Shown here: one piece after another, positions 1-10,494 of the stretch | Position numbering within the stretch: the stretch's first letter is position 1 | Layout of the letters: each line of letters begins with the position of its first letter | DNA from: Gordius sp. MW1 | Taxonomy: Eukaryota; Nematomorpha; Gordioida; Gordea; Gordiidae | Direction: 5' to 3' | NCBI GenBank assembly: GCA_964036665.1 | Contig: OZ038526.1 | Span: 31,682,001 to 31,746,000, forward strand | DNA length: 64,000 nucleotides | Translations under genes and position numbers: made by a program | The notes under the pieces: generated by a model | Told to the model about the DNA's origin: nothing | Database searches by the model: none | The model's input: the letters and a program-made list of their open reading frames with translations, nothing else

Positions 1-599
1 ATTGGTTGCTTGACTAAACCATTAGATTGAAAGTGATAGGCAGAGGTGAAGCAATGCTTTGTACCAGTTCAACTTAATTAGTCCCTATAAAAACAATTAA
101 CTTATAATTAATCTTTTACTTTTGGGAAGCCAAATAAACAGCAGGTCATATTAAGTTTGGGAGTCATATACAGCAATATGTTACCACATTGGAACAGCAT
201 GAACTAATTTAAAAAAATAGTCCATCATGACTAATTTAAAACAATGCCCATTTTTTGTTTGGCCTTTCTTTTTAAATTAAATTTTTGCTGGATATCAAAT
301 TTATCAGATATGATATTAGGTGCAGGGTATTGATAAATGTCATCTGCAAAAAGACTAGGCATAACTGAATAAGAATATTATAAAAGAAATTGTAATTAAC
401 AATAACTTTTTATTACTTTCTTAAGTGATGTTATTTTATTTGTAAAAAGTAATAAATTCTGTATGTTCCAATCAAATATAATAATCTGAATTTCTGAATT
501 TTTTATAGAAGAAATTGTAACTAACAATAAATTATATTGCATGTATCAATAAATTTCTTACTTAAATTTGAATCTGGCAACACTTGTTTATTATTCTAG

Positions 600-857
600 T
601 GTTTTCTACGCGTTCAATTGTTCTGTATAAAGTTCATAACCAATGGCGATGGGGCGAAAATCACGTGATCCTGTTTACTTTTACGCTTGTAGCCAATTAG
701 TGCGTTCTATTACGCACTTGAATCTGACAATACTTGAATCTGACAACTCTACACCGGTGTCTCAATTGAACATTCCTATTGGTTAATATGGCATAATAAC
801 GAGTTATATGCCATATCACGTGATCTTCCTAAAAGCACAATTTAGTTTTGGACTAAA
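600..857. promoter_or_regulatory. Promoter-like region with two E-box palindromes and CCAAT boxes
   Basis: Two identical 8-bp palindromes TCACGTGA lie at 661-668 and 816-823, each followed by TC. CCAAT boxes are at 640-644 and 693-697, with a reverse CCAAT (ATTGG) at 778-782. A short direct repeat (CTTGAATCTGACAA) lies between them. TCACGTGA is the kind of site bound by bHLH-zip factors (USF/MiT class) and CCAAT by NF-Y. The cluster is denser than in the surrounding AT-rich sequence and sits just upstream of an ATG at 858. The promoter role is inferred from motif clustering only. Confidence 0.35.
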
Positions 858-1080
858 ATGACGACACAAGACTATCAAAATATTGGAAGTAATTACTATG
901 CATAATTATCTAAATTATAAATTAAAATTTAGAGAATCACTAACAAACTATCAATTTAGCCATTTAAGTATATTATCAAATCTTTTTTTTAACATGTATT
1001 CCATAAAATTTTTTATTAAAATTTAGGTTAGATCAAGAAAATTATGAATATCAGTTTAGTCAAGCTCAAGCATATGTATT
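858..1080 (+). CDS. Possible first exons of an unrecognised Gln/Asn/Tyr-rich protein
   Basis: An ATG at 858 opens a short frame (MTTQDYQNIG...) that can be left through a GT donor near 880. After a typical AT-rich stretch with an AG acceptor near 1025-1033, a second open piece reads ...QENYEYQFSQAQ. Both pieces are rich in Q, N and Y. No family is recognised. Nothing continues it, because the Gypsy element occupies the sequence from about 1.2 kb onward. It may be a real but truncated gene start, or chance; its position beneath the E-box/CCAAT cluster is the main reason to list it. Confidence 0.2.
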
Positions 1081-1324
1081 TTATTCCATTTATCATCTCG
1101 TATTTTGTATAAAAATGCATATAATCATTTGAAGCTTATTAAAAATTTTTTTATTATATAGAATTAGCCTAAGTTATAAGCTTTACCTTGGTTTTAAACT
1201 TATAGATGAACGCAATTTTAAATCATGTGGTTGTTGATAAAACACGAACAATAATTACAATTCGATGTTACAAACATAAAATAGTACAATTATAACATCT
1301 CTCCCCGCTTAATTTTTTACATCC

Positions 1325-1639
1325 TCACATCTCTTCAATCAATCTAAGTGGCGGTTTTTTGATTCTATCCTTCCTTCTTAGGAAAACATTTTCGTTCTCC
1401 GGTGTATGCATTTCATCTGGCATTAATTCCTCTTGTACTGACTGTTCAAATACCAGTGAGGCTGATCTCCACATTTGTTGATCATGCGTTTCCTCCACCT
1501 CTTCTTGAAATTCCTCCACTGGTATCGATTCCGCTGAACTTAGTGCTTGTTGATCTTTGACTTCTTTTTCCCTCCTCCTTAATTGGTCCGCATGCTTCCG
1601 TAAGACTTTATTATTACTTTCTACATCGTACGACAACAA
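1325..1639 (-). pseudogene. Gypsy pol C-terminal tail
   Basis: A 104-codon open segment ending ...RRKDRIKKPPLRLIEEM, the basic tail typical of the end of Gypsy pol polyproteins (compare the RRSTRIKYP ending of the intact element at 10.8 kb). It lies directly before the polypurine tract and the distal LTR, as expected for the last part of the polyprotein. The link to the integrase core upstream is not open in a single frame, so this is a fragment. Confidence 0.6.
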
Positions 1640-1776
1640 GCCTTTCCTAGCTAATACTTTACCTTTTCTCTACCCAAACGTTAATTCATTTTTCACCCAA
1701 ACCAGATCATTAGTTTCGAAATTCCTTGAATGAGCCGTCCTATCGTGGTGGTTGGTTTGTTTATCAATCTGACGTT

Positions 1777-2024
1777 CTAAATTAGTTCGAGGATTCGGTC
1801 GAGACCCAGCATGGTCCGTTTCCTTCGACCAAGTAGCATCTTCGACGGCGACCTACCTGTTGAACTATGTTCGGACAATTTGTATGTAGATAGAATCTCA
1901 TTCATACAATCTTCAGGATCCTTGATGTCTTCTCTGGTTGCCAAGCAACGGCTTTTTAATTTTCTAATGCATCTTTCAGCACATCCATTGGTTTTGGGAT
2001 GATACGGGGTTAAATAACAGCCAA
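1777..2024 (-). pseudogene. Gypsy integrase fragment (end of catalytic core)
   Basis: The minus strand reads ...YHPKTNGCAERCIRKLK, which is the end of a retroviral-type integrase core: the YHP-x2-NG block and the glutamate of the DDE triad. Only this last part of the core is present. The first two catalytic aspartates and the zinc-binding domain are missing, because immediately upstream (above about 2025) the sequence is hnRNP, not pol. It continues into a degraded C-terminal region toward 1640. Confidence 0.7.
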
Positions 2025-2778
2025 TAGTAATCAGGGTACCCAAAATTTCCAGCATACTAGCCAGAATAATCATAGTTGACGTAATTGTTGCCACCATAGC
2101 CTTGATAGTAGGGAGAGTTTTGATTCCAACCAGCATTGGCTTGGTTGTAATTCATTAGACTGGCTTGATGAGGTGCTTTGCTGGATGGTGTAGCCTTTTT
2201 TACATCACACTCTTTGCCTTTGATGACAATTTTAGAATTCTTACAGTTTTCCTGCATAATTTCTGGATTATCACATGCAAGAAAGCAACATTTTCTTTTT
2301 TGATTCTTTACTTTATCAAAAGGCTGCTCAATTTTTTCAATATTGCCATATTTATCGTAAATAGCTTTTATCTCATCTTCTGTGGTGGTGCGTAAAAGCT
2401 CTCTACCAGGTCTACTTTTAGCTCTTTTAGGATCAATTTGTTTACCATTAATAACATGAGGCCCAGATGTAATTAAATTTTCAACAGCAACGGTTTCAAA
2501 TAAAACAAAGCCAAATCCTCGTGAATTCCCTGGGTGAGGATCCTTCTTAAATTTGGTGAGGTATGTTTTAAGATTATTTTCTGTAGTTTCCAGCTAATTG
2601 CGCCAATGAACAATTTTCGTTCATCATCATCTTTTTTTGTTGTATTTATGGTTTCCCTTTTAGAGAACCCGTCACCTCCGCCATTTTGGTCTGACTTAGA
2701 ATTTATCATTTGAAATTCCATCGGTTGATTTTGATCAGAATTGAATTCATTATTTCTGTGATGTGCATTTTCTTGCTC
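2025..2778 (-). pseudogene. Intronless hnRNP (Squid/hnRNP A-B-like) sequence embedded in Gypsy pol
   Basis: Minus-strand reading gives an acidic/Asn-rich leader, then DDDERKLFIGAISW (RRM1 RNP2 motif), SRGFGFVLFE (RNP1), IDPKRAK, then TEDEI...YGNIE...PFDKVKNQ of RRM2, GKECDVKKATP, and a Gly/Tyr/Asn tail (GYGGNNY, NYDYSG then a stop). This order is that of two-RRM hnRNPs of the Squid/hnRNP A-B/D group. No introns are present. Lesions: a single-base frameshift near 2590 in RRM1, loss of roughly ten residues between RRM1 helix 1 and RNP1, and loss of the RNP2 block of RRM2. It is read in frame from the upstream reverse-transcriptase piece (junction about 2778) and abuts integrase at about 2025 with no 3' UTR or poly(A). 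Confidence 0.85.
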
Positions 2779-3065
2779 ATTTAAGGTATTTTTGCAATCT
2801 CCACAAATCCAAATACAACCATTGTTTTTTCTCACACTTACAGTTGGTGTAGCCCATACAATTTCAGTTTTAGTAAGGTCCACTTTTTAAATTATGTTAG
2901 TCGCAACCAATCTTTCAAGCTCCATCTCAATCGATTTTCTTAAGGGAAAGGGAACACGACGGGCAGGAATTATTTTACCTGATGCATCTGTTTTTCCATT
3001 TAGATAAACTGGATTGCTATTGATTTCTCCATGACTGTTATATAAATTTTCTGAAAATTCTTTAA
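2779..3065 (-). pseudogene. Gypsy reverse transcriptase, N-terminal fragment
   Basis: Minus strand: ...PARRVPFPLRKSIEMELERL..., one in-frame TAA near 2889, then VWATPTVSVRKNNG...ICGDCKNTLN. This is the start of a Gypsy reverse transcriptase (compare PIPYFIKEKVDKELDRL ... AAPIVTVLKKNGGLRICGDF in the intact element). It stops right after the ICGD block, before the first catalytic aspartate and the YxDD box, and passes in frame into the hnRNP segment. A 12-A run (T-rich on the plus strand) near 3070 precedes it. Confidence 0.8.
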
Positions 3066-3183
3066 TTTTTTTTTTTTTAAGCTAAATGTTATTTAAATTT
3101 ACAAATATGTGTAACTAACCTGAATACATATATGGCAACTGAAATTTCAAAGTTAAATACTAGTTATGATTTAAATTATTTAA

Positions 3184-3998
3184 TTGGGATCTTCCCCTAA
3201 TAGCACGTTCCGTAGCTTTTCTTTCTTCGAACGAACTATCTCAGGGAAAACTCCTTTTCAATTGGGCCTCTTCCAAGAGTGGTTACGAATGGCTCGAAGC
3301 TATCCCGAGCATGAATTTGGAACTCCCTATGTCTGGGGAGGAGTTACGCATAGCAATAGGCCTCCGTCTCGGATGTGACATAGTATCCCCTTTCGTATGC
3401 GATCTCTGCAAACAGCAGGTCCAACCCAAAGGTCATCCCCTCCATTGCAAATACAAGCAAAGGCCGCAACCCCAGGCACAGGGCTATCAACAAAATCATC
3501 GGCCAGTACCTTAGGAAGGCTGGCTACCCAAACACCTTGGAGCCCGTCGGCCTTAGCACCACCGATGGGAAAAGACCGGACGGGGTCACACTCATCCCAT
3601 GGTCCCGTGGACTGAATCTCACTTGGGATTTCACCACGGTCGACATATTTGCCCCATCCAACTCCTCTCCCGACCTTATAGTGAGTGCAGAGAATAGGAA
3701 GACAGCCAAATATACAATATTTATTCCCTTAGTGGCAACCACAATTGGAAATTTAGGCGCTGAAGCTCTCGCTCTCCTAAAACAAATTGGAAAAGCCATT
3801 TCCAGCGTCTCTTTAGATTTGAAAGAGTACTTTTATATCAGGCAAAAGATCACAATGGAAATCGTTAAATCCAACACGATTTCCATACACTGATCAATGC
3901 CATCCGTTTAGTTATAGCGCGTTTTTATATTTTTTTTAGTCGTGTATGTAATTTTTTGTATATCTTAAGAGTTGAAATAAATTAACTTAAAAAAAAAA
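3184..3998 (+). mobile_element. 5'-truncated LINE with restriction-like endonuclease C-terminus
   Basis: In shifting plus-strand frames: ARSVAFLSSNELSQG, GYEWLEAIPS, RIAIGLRLGCD, then a CDLC...GHPLHC zinc-finger-like block, then after frameshifts KRPDGVTLIPWSRGLNLTWD, and a C-terminal tail ending at 3893. The same blocks in the same order occur in the LINE at 38.2-39.8 kb, so they belong to one family. The RPDG...WD-x-T pattern resembles the PD-(D/E)xK restriction-like endonuclease found at the C-terminus of R2-like LINEs. A run of ten A (3989-3998) after a short 3' UTR marks the tail. It sits inside the minus-strand Gypsy element and is therefore younger. Confidence 0.75.
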
Positions 3999-4180
3999 TC
4001 TGCTACGAATGATCAAATTGTCTATTTTTGTGCTCGAGTTCCTATTGCTATTATATGCCACCTCTTGAACATTATATATTTTTACACACCTGGGAATCTC
4101 TAAACCGAATTTTACTATCCGGCAACCCAAATAAAGGAGCATCCGATGCTTTCGAAACTATAACAAGAAATATGTGACTG

Positions 4181-4705
4181 TTATGTCCAAGTCTCACTGA
4201 TATCTGTCTCACCTAAAACATCTAATTTTTGGTGGCCATATACCGTGAAATTATCTGTTGGCCTCAGTTGCGGCTTTCCAATCCGCTTACATATAACTTC
4301 ATTTATGACCGATACCTGGGCACCGGTGTCATATTCCAATCGAAATGCCACATCATTTGAATTGGCGTCGATAGTCGCTCTTTTTTGATCAATTTTTTTT
4401 ATGTGGTTGATGGAATTTATTTCGCCAAATTCTTCAGGTTCTAAATCATCAGACACTTTATTTATCCTTTTATTTCTGCAAGCTCTAGAGAAATGACCAA
4501 CTTTGTTACAATTGAAACATATTGCCATAGTCGCTGTACATTTCTTCCGAGCATGCGAACTCCCACATCGATAACATCTTGAAGAACTATTCGCCCCTTG
4601 GTGCTTTATCTTGACACTTGTCACATTACGACTATCTTTGATTTTATTAATATTCGCGGTGTTAACTTCGTTTTCCGCTCTTTCCCATGCCAACGCCATA
4701 TCCAA
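4181..4705 (-). pseudogene. Gypsy Gag C-terminus and protease fragment
   Basis: A 174-codon segment with two CCHC zinc knuckles, CYRCGSSHARKKC (CX2CX3HX4C) and CFNCNKVGHFSRAC (CX2CX4HX4C), followed by an aspartic protease active site LEYDTGAQVSVIN. This is the nucleocapsid-protease junction of a Ty3/Gypsy polyprotein. The first methionine is internal; Gag continues upstream at 4713-4982 in another frame, so a frameshift separates them. The segment ends shortly after the protease motif, and degraded protease-RT linker follows down to the LINE insertion. Confidence 0.75.
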
Positions 4706-4712
4706 TTAAACG

Positions 4713-5303
4713 TTAGGCATCAACCATACCATCATGATCCATCATATTTGGATATTTACTTCGAATTTCTACTTTCAGTCTTGGATAACGAATTCCAGCT
4801 AGAAGTTGGTCACGCAGCCGTTCGGCGACATCCTTTTCAAATTTTGCTAGCTGAGCCATTTCTTTCAAACGTTTTGTAAATTCCAAAACAGTCTCTCTTT
4901 CAGCTCTTATAATCCGAATGAATTTGAGTCTGGACGCCATGATGCTATATTTGGGCTTAAAAATACTTTGACAAGTCTCCAAAATTTCATCAAAACTGGC
5001 CTCTAAGATATTTTTTGGAAATAAAATTTTTTTAACCTGAATAACGTTGGCGATTCCAAAGTATGCTTAGAATAACTTTTTTAAAATACGCTTCAGTTCT
5101 TCCCCTTCGGCATGAATTCCTTTAGCAAACAATGTATACTTTACATTGTCGAAATATTCTTCCACTCGAATCTCCGGGGAGAATGGAAGTAGAACGATTT
5201 TTGATATATCGACTTCGTTGTCAATAACCGATGGTTGTTGAAAGATTTTTGATATATCGACTTCGTTGTCAGTATCCGTTTCATTTTTAATAGCATAATT
5301 CAT
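4713..5303 (-). pseudogene. Gypsy Gag N-terminal and capsid fragments
   Basis: Two minus-strand pieces. The first, from 5303, starts with an ATG 18 nt inside the primer-binding-like site (5321-5330) and reads MNYAIKNE..., with the repeated motif NEVDISKI (two copies 45 bp apart) before a capsid-like EVEEYFDN-type segment. The second (4713-4982) reads ...RAERETVLEFTKRLKEMAQLAKFE...LRDQLLAGI, a typical Gypsy capsid region. They are in different frames, so Gag is broken. The start at 5303 fits the normal position of gag just after the primer binding site. Confidence 0.6.
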
Positions 5304-5320
5304 CCTTGAATAATAAGTTT

Positions 5321-5466
5321 ATCGTCGCCAATGATACGTGTCAACGCAATTCGTTTATTAGATAAAGAATGAACGCAATTCCAGAATATTCAAATCATAT
5401 GGTTGTTGATAAAACACGACAATTTACAATTCGATGTTACAAACATAAAATAGTACAATCATAACA
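5321..5466 (-). repeat. Proximal LTR and primer-binding site of the decayed Gypsy element
   Basis: The LTR runs on the minus strand from TGTTATGATTG at 5466 to about 5331, followed by TGGCGACGAT at 5321-5330, a Gypsy-type primer binding sequence. At about 135 bp it is a short LTR. About 95 bp match the distal copy at 1204-1297. Confidence 0.65.
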
Positions 5467-5477
5467 TCAATTAAATC

Positions 5478-5720
5478 AGCTCAGGTTATAAGCTTTACCA
5501 AAATTACATTTAAAAGGATAGGCTTATAAACATAGATATAATGATCATTAGCTAAAGCTCAATGTATTTAAATACTCACTCAAATATCCCTTAGGTTATT
5601 AAATGTGCCAAATACAATATGACTTTATAAATTATATCAGCTCAGGTTTATGCTTTACCAAAATTACATTTAAAAGGACAGGCTTATAAACATAGATCAA
5701 TGATCATCAGCTCAAGATCA
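5478..5720. repeat. Two-copy tandem repeat of about 157 bp beside the Gypsy LTR
   Basis: The block TCAGCTCAGGTTATAAGC...CTTTACCAAAATTACATTT...AGGCTTATAAACATAGAT occurs at about 5483 and again at about 5640. A diverged copy of part of it (GCCTAAGTTATAAGCTTTACC) lies on the other side of the Gypsy element at about 1168-1205, so the element appears to have inserted into this local repeat. Confidence 0.6.
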
Positions 5721-6829
5721 AAAACACATATCAAAAGATAAGTAAATGCAGTGTGCTAAATATTATAAATTTTAATTAAAAATATGATAAATTAAAATTA
5801 AGCTTGTAAACCATGGTTGAATTATAATCAATATTTTTTGTGAATATTATAGGTTAATAATTAAAAACATCTGTTGATTGACGTTTGTGTTAGCCTGTAG
5901 AAATTTAATTTCAAATTTTATGAAAATTTTTTGATTGGCATGTTGATTTTTTTGAGCGTCGTGGAAATGGATATTACACCTGGTCAGCTAATATAATATA
6001 TAGCAATCTTCTATACATTTTACCAAATGCACAAAATAACCATAAAAATTTAACATGCACTTACCCCCCTAAGCTTTAACGCCCCCTTGCCTTCATCACA
6101 CCGCTAAAAGCGGACATATTGCCAACTTTGGTTAAGATTAAATCTCAAAAATAAGCAATAGTTTATAAAAACCATGTATAAAATTAATTTTTAGAAAATA
6201 ATAAGCTTATTTATTTTATAAAGAAATGGAGAATGATACATTTATGTAACTTTAACCTGCTTTTAAAATTTATTCCTGTGACTTTAGGGCAACATAGTAA
6301 AGGAATCTAATCAATCATAAATATAAAATTATTCTGGCCTTAATGAGAATTAAAATATAAATCAAAATGTTTTAAATATATTTAAATTTTTTCACAAACT
6401 CAAATACCCCGGTTTTAATTAAAAAAAATTCTACCACGAAAATTATTTAAATTTTTTAACGGTTGGACTACATTTATTATATTTATGGAAACAAATTTAT
6501 AAGAATGATTTTGAAAAATTCTAACAGTTTTCCATGTAGAGAATTTGACTTCAAGGTTAAATCTTAATTGGAATTTAAAAGCATCTCAAGCGGCTTTAAG
6601 ATTCTATAAACTTTTCTCCGCTTTAAAAAAAAGCTTTTATAACTTCAACTAATCTTAAATTAAATTAAAAAAATTAATTACTTTCTAATTTTGCAATTTA
6701 GAAAATATAAACAAAATATATTGATCTGTCCATAATATTTTATTGATTTTTTCCCACAACATTTGATTATTCTCATTAAAGCAGCAAAGCCTCTGAGGCT
6801 TTAAATCCATTATAGAGGTTGCCTCTATA
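5721..6829. other. AT-rich intergenic region upstream of M13 copy A
   Basis: No coding sequence is seen. From about 6065 it matches the sequence upstream of M13 copy C (about 46770 onward): a block with AAAGCGG...GCCAACTTTGG, then AGCAATAGTTTATA, then AAAGAAATGGAGAATGAT. It is therefore the left part of the duplicated unit. Confidence 0.6.
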
Positions 6830-6837
6830 ATGGATTT
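6803..6837 (+). repeat. Perfect 16-bp hairpin over the copy A start codon
   Basis: Positions 6803-6818 and 6822-6837 are perfectly complementary inverted arms separated by TTG. The right arm contains the ATG (6830-6832). Copies B and C lack the left arm at the corresponding site, so it is a local inverted duplication specific to copy A. Confidence 0.85.
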
Positions 6838-8663
6838 TTTAAATTTCTACACAATTTTTCTGCTCTTACATTATTCTAACTCAATTCAAGTGAACAGTAA
6901 GATCTATGAAACTTCTATTTTATATTATATTGAAAAATTCTACTTTTATTTTAAATTAATTTAATCTTAATTTACATGCATATAGTTTTTCGAACCAATA
7001 GTTTAATATAAATTTAATTAAAATTTTAATATAGAATCTGCCAAAATATGTTTAACTCCGAATTTTATACAAATTTCCGCAAACCTTTTAAAAGATATTA
7101 ATAATAAAATTGACCCTTGTATTGATTTTTTATGAATATGCCTGTGGTTCTTGGACTTCTAGAGATGATCATTGTTCTGAAGATGATCTAAAAATACCTT
7201 TCCCATCATTGGAGACAAAAACTTACGCGTTTTATACCGCGCAATTCGTAAATTAACATTATTTTAATTTTATTATTAAATTTCAATATGTTTAAAAAAA
7301 ATTAATTTTAAATTTTTTTTAGAAAATATTAGTTTGAACAATGAAACGGATGAAGTGGATAATAAAGTTTGTGTTAATTTTAAATCCTGTATGGATGAAA
7401 AGCATGAGAGAGAAAAGTTAGGGGGTAAACCGGTAAAACAACTTATCGCTAGATTTGGTGGATGGAACTTCAATAATTCTGGTAAATATTTTATATATCA
7501 GATTTTATAAAATGTTAAATTCTTATCTCTTAGGTATATTTATATGATTTGATATATATTTATATATAGTTAATATATATTGAATTAAAATAATACAAAT
7601 AAATTAATAGTTTAAAATTGTCATGCCAGATTGATTTTTTTCTATGTTTGCGTTTATTACCGTACGTTAACTTTTGCAAAATTGTTCAATAATGTTTCAT
7701 AAATCTTGAAAAAGGATAGTAAAATTAATAGGTGATTGTTATGATACTGGGGTCATATTGACCCCAATCTTAAAAAGTCCATAATTTAGCTAAGCAAGTC
7801 CTTATATTTAATAAACTTTATTTTCCCAATGTTTTTAATCTAACAAATGCGAATTTATAGTTTTGGGATCAAAAAGACCCCACACCCTAAAAAAGTGTTT
7901 AAAAGGTGTAAAATTTTCTATTTGTACAGTAGATCCTGGATGGAATTATCAAAGTAAAATAGAGTCTGTGGCAAATGCTCTAAATCTGGACCTATTAATC
8001 AATCTTTACGTTGGGCCTGATATGAAAAATTCATCGAGCCACGTGGTTTACATAGATTTTGGAATTAGAACATTCACCAATAAAAAATATTACGACAGAA
8101 ATATTATTACAAACACCCCTGCAATTGCGAAAATTTATGATGCCCACTTGAATGCTTTTACCCTGGGCTATTTAACATGTTGTGATGGAGTAGGGCAAAG
8201 ACGAGTTAAGCTTAGTTTACCGGAGATTTGGGAATTGGCTGGTAATTGGGTTGACAAAAATAACGGGCTCCTCAGCGTGGAAAATGTCAACCGAGATCGG
8301 AGAAAGTAGTAGATATGATAGGAAAATCTATGGTTGATGTGTTCAATTTTAAAGCAGAACTTTCTAGAGTAAAAGTTTTTAACGATCATCTTTAAATGTA
8401 AATATTTATTGTTTTACATATTAAATAAAATAACATTTTTACTAAAATTTGTTTCATTTTGTGATATATTTTAAGAATTTAATTCATTTGAATTTTTTTA
8501 AATGTTTTTTACGGTATTCTTAGTATACGTTTTAAAATTACATGACTGGGGAGACTTGGACAATAAATATAGAGTCATAAATTTAACTCTCGAGCAAAAT
8601 TATCCCTTCGTAATTTAATATTATATTTTTATAAAATAGATATAAAATTTAATTTTAAATATA

Positions 8664-8671
<8 letters not shown>

Positions 8672-8706
<35 letters not shown>
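8672..8706. repeat. (AT)n microsatellite
   Basis: A run of alternating TA of about 35 bp in intron 5 of M13 copy A. Shorter (AT)n runs occur near 19445-19461 and 47098-47121. Confidence 0.9.
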
Positions 8707-8712
<6 letters not shown>

Positions 8713-8806
8713 ACTCGGGCCTTCGGCCCTCGTGGGAAGGGGGAGAAGGGAAGGGAAAAGGGGAAGGGGGGACGACTCATCTGTACTTCGTATAAATGTA
8801 TCATAT

Positions 8807-10126
8807 TTGCTATGCAATTTATGGGCGAGAAAAGTGGGAAGGGGCGATAATGCCTATAGGGGGGTATTAAATGCCTAATGATTAATTAATTATTTATACA
8901 AATTTTCCATTTATAGGCAAAATGTAATATAGGCAAGGGTTAGGGTTAGATTTAGTGTTTGAATCTAGTTGCGTATTACATTAGTTTTTATGGCCTTTAG
9001 TGATTATGGGTCTAACAAACATTATATTATAAAACATCACAATGTTAAGAATTTGCAGAATTGTTGGGAGAAATTTTTTGTTGAATTTAAACAATTTTTA
9101 ATTAAAAAAATCAAAAATTTGGCCAATGGTCATTTTTTCTCTATTGGTCAATACCAACAGATACTCTATAAGTCAATGATAGCTAAAAAAACGGAAAAAA
9201 AAATTTTGATGCTCACTTTGGCCAATGGTCATTTTTTTCCATTGGTCAGCAGCCAGCACACGGTAAAAGTGGATATAAATTCTTAAGAGTAAAAAAAAAC
9301 GAAAAAAAATTTTCGAATCACATTTTGGCCAATGGTCATTTTTTCCATTGGTCAGCAGCCAGGACACGGTAAAAGTGGATATAAATTCATAATAGTCAAA
9401 AAAACGAAAAAAAGTTTTCGAATCACATTTTGGCCAATGGTCATTTTATTCCATTGGTCAGCAGCTAGCGAACGGCCAAAAAGCCATGATAGCAATGGTA
9501 GGAACAGGAACAATCATAATAGTCAAAAAAAAACGAAAAAAATAATTTCGATTCACATTTTGGCCAATGGTCATTTTTTCCATCGGCCAGGAGCCAGCGG
9601 ACGGCCAAAAAGTCATAATAGCAATGGTAGTAACAGGAACAATCATAATAGTCAAAAAAAACGAAAAAATAAACTCGGATTCACATTTTGGCCAATGGTC
9701 ATTTTTTTCATTTGTCAGCAGCCAGCGGACGGCCAAAAAGTCTTATTATCAATGATAGTAACAAGAACAATCATAAGAGTCAAAAAAACTCCGGGATTCT
9801 AACCCAAAAACTAGTTAAATTGTATAGCAATTAAAAGTAAACAACTTTTATTTATGTATTATATAATAATTTAACGTAGCAATTAAAACCCGACCCCGCC
9901 CGAAAGCGAGGGAGATAGAGATGAGGGGTGGGGCACCTCTTATGCATTAATTTAAAAAATAACACAGCGAGGGAGATAGAGATGAGGGGTGGGGCACCTC
10001 TTTCTCATGCATTAATTGAAAAAATCGATAACCTAATATACCCAATGCAAATAGATAGGGAGGGTAACGGACAACGGACAACGGACGGACGGACACCAAA
10101 AAACGAGCCCATAAATTGCATAGCAA
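8807..10126. mobile_element. Inverted-repeat-bounded element with internal minisatellite (copy 1)
   Basis: The left end TTTGCTATGCAATTTATGGG (8807-8826) is the reverse complement of the right end GCCCATAAATTGCATAGCAA (10107-10126), apart from end bases. Inside is an array of six units starting GGCCAATGGTCATTTTTT at 9121, 9220, 9327, 9432, 9562 and 9690, spaced 99-130 bp; most contain CCATTGGTCAGCAGCCAGC. A 61-bp tandem duplication (GCGAGGGAGATAGAGATGAG...) lies at about 9905-10010. The same ends and related units are at 34255-36074. There is no transposase, so it is probably non-autonomous. Homology to the 34-kb copy extends left of 8807, so the true boundary is uncertain. Confidence 0.6.
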
Positions 10127-10494
10127 TTAATAATTTAGTTGAATTGGTCTGATTGGTTTGAAAATAGATTCGCCTTGATCAATGCAACGTAACCGAAGGA
10201 TCAAAAAATTATAGTTTCTTCTTTAGATTATCTAAGCAATATTACTTTTACTTTACGAAATTACACTGAAAGTCCTAAAAAAAAGAAGTCTTTTATACCA
10301 TTAAAAATGATAATATAATTAATTTTTTAGTTAGATTTGTTTAATTTGAAATTAATAAATTATTTTGTTGACCATATGTTAAATATTAAACTATAACATC
10401 TTTTTTATTAGTCATATTTGTATTTTTTATAAAATGGGCTATATTTTCTAAAGGCTTAAAAATTTAAATTCGCAAATAGTATATAAAATAGGTA

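Larger units (their letters stand above)
1197..5466 (-). mobile_element. Decayed Ty3/Gypsy LTR retrotransposon carrying an hnRNP insert
   Basis: Read on the minus strand, a left LTR-like segment starts TGTTATGATTG at 5466 and its counterpart starts TGTTATAATTG at 1297; about 95 bp are shared, after which the distal copy diverges. A purine tract (AAGCGGGGAGAGA, 1298-1310 on the minus strand) directly precedes the distal LTR, and a primer-binding-like TGGCGACGAT lies at 5321-5330 just inside the proximal one. Between them, in order, are Gag, two zinc knuckles, protease, the start of reverse transcriptase, an hnRNP segment, the end of integrase and the pol tail. A plus-strand LINE interrupts it at about 3.18-4.0 kb. 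All parts carry frameshifts or stops. Confidence 0.8.

Noticed and set aside
7863-7929. N-terminal extension of exon 4 of the M13 copies (GSKRPHTLKK...)
   Set aside because: Open by chance: a good acceptor (TGTACAG) at 7923-7929 and the phase from exon 3 place the exon start at 7930; the extension differs between copies and contains the GGGGTCA palindrome.
9110-9800. CRISPR-like array (regularly spaced repeats)
   Set aside because: The context is eukaryotic, unit spacing varies 99-130 bp, the spacers are themselves repeated, and the array lies in a mobile element in an intron.
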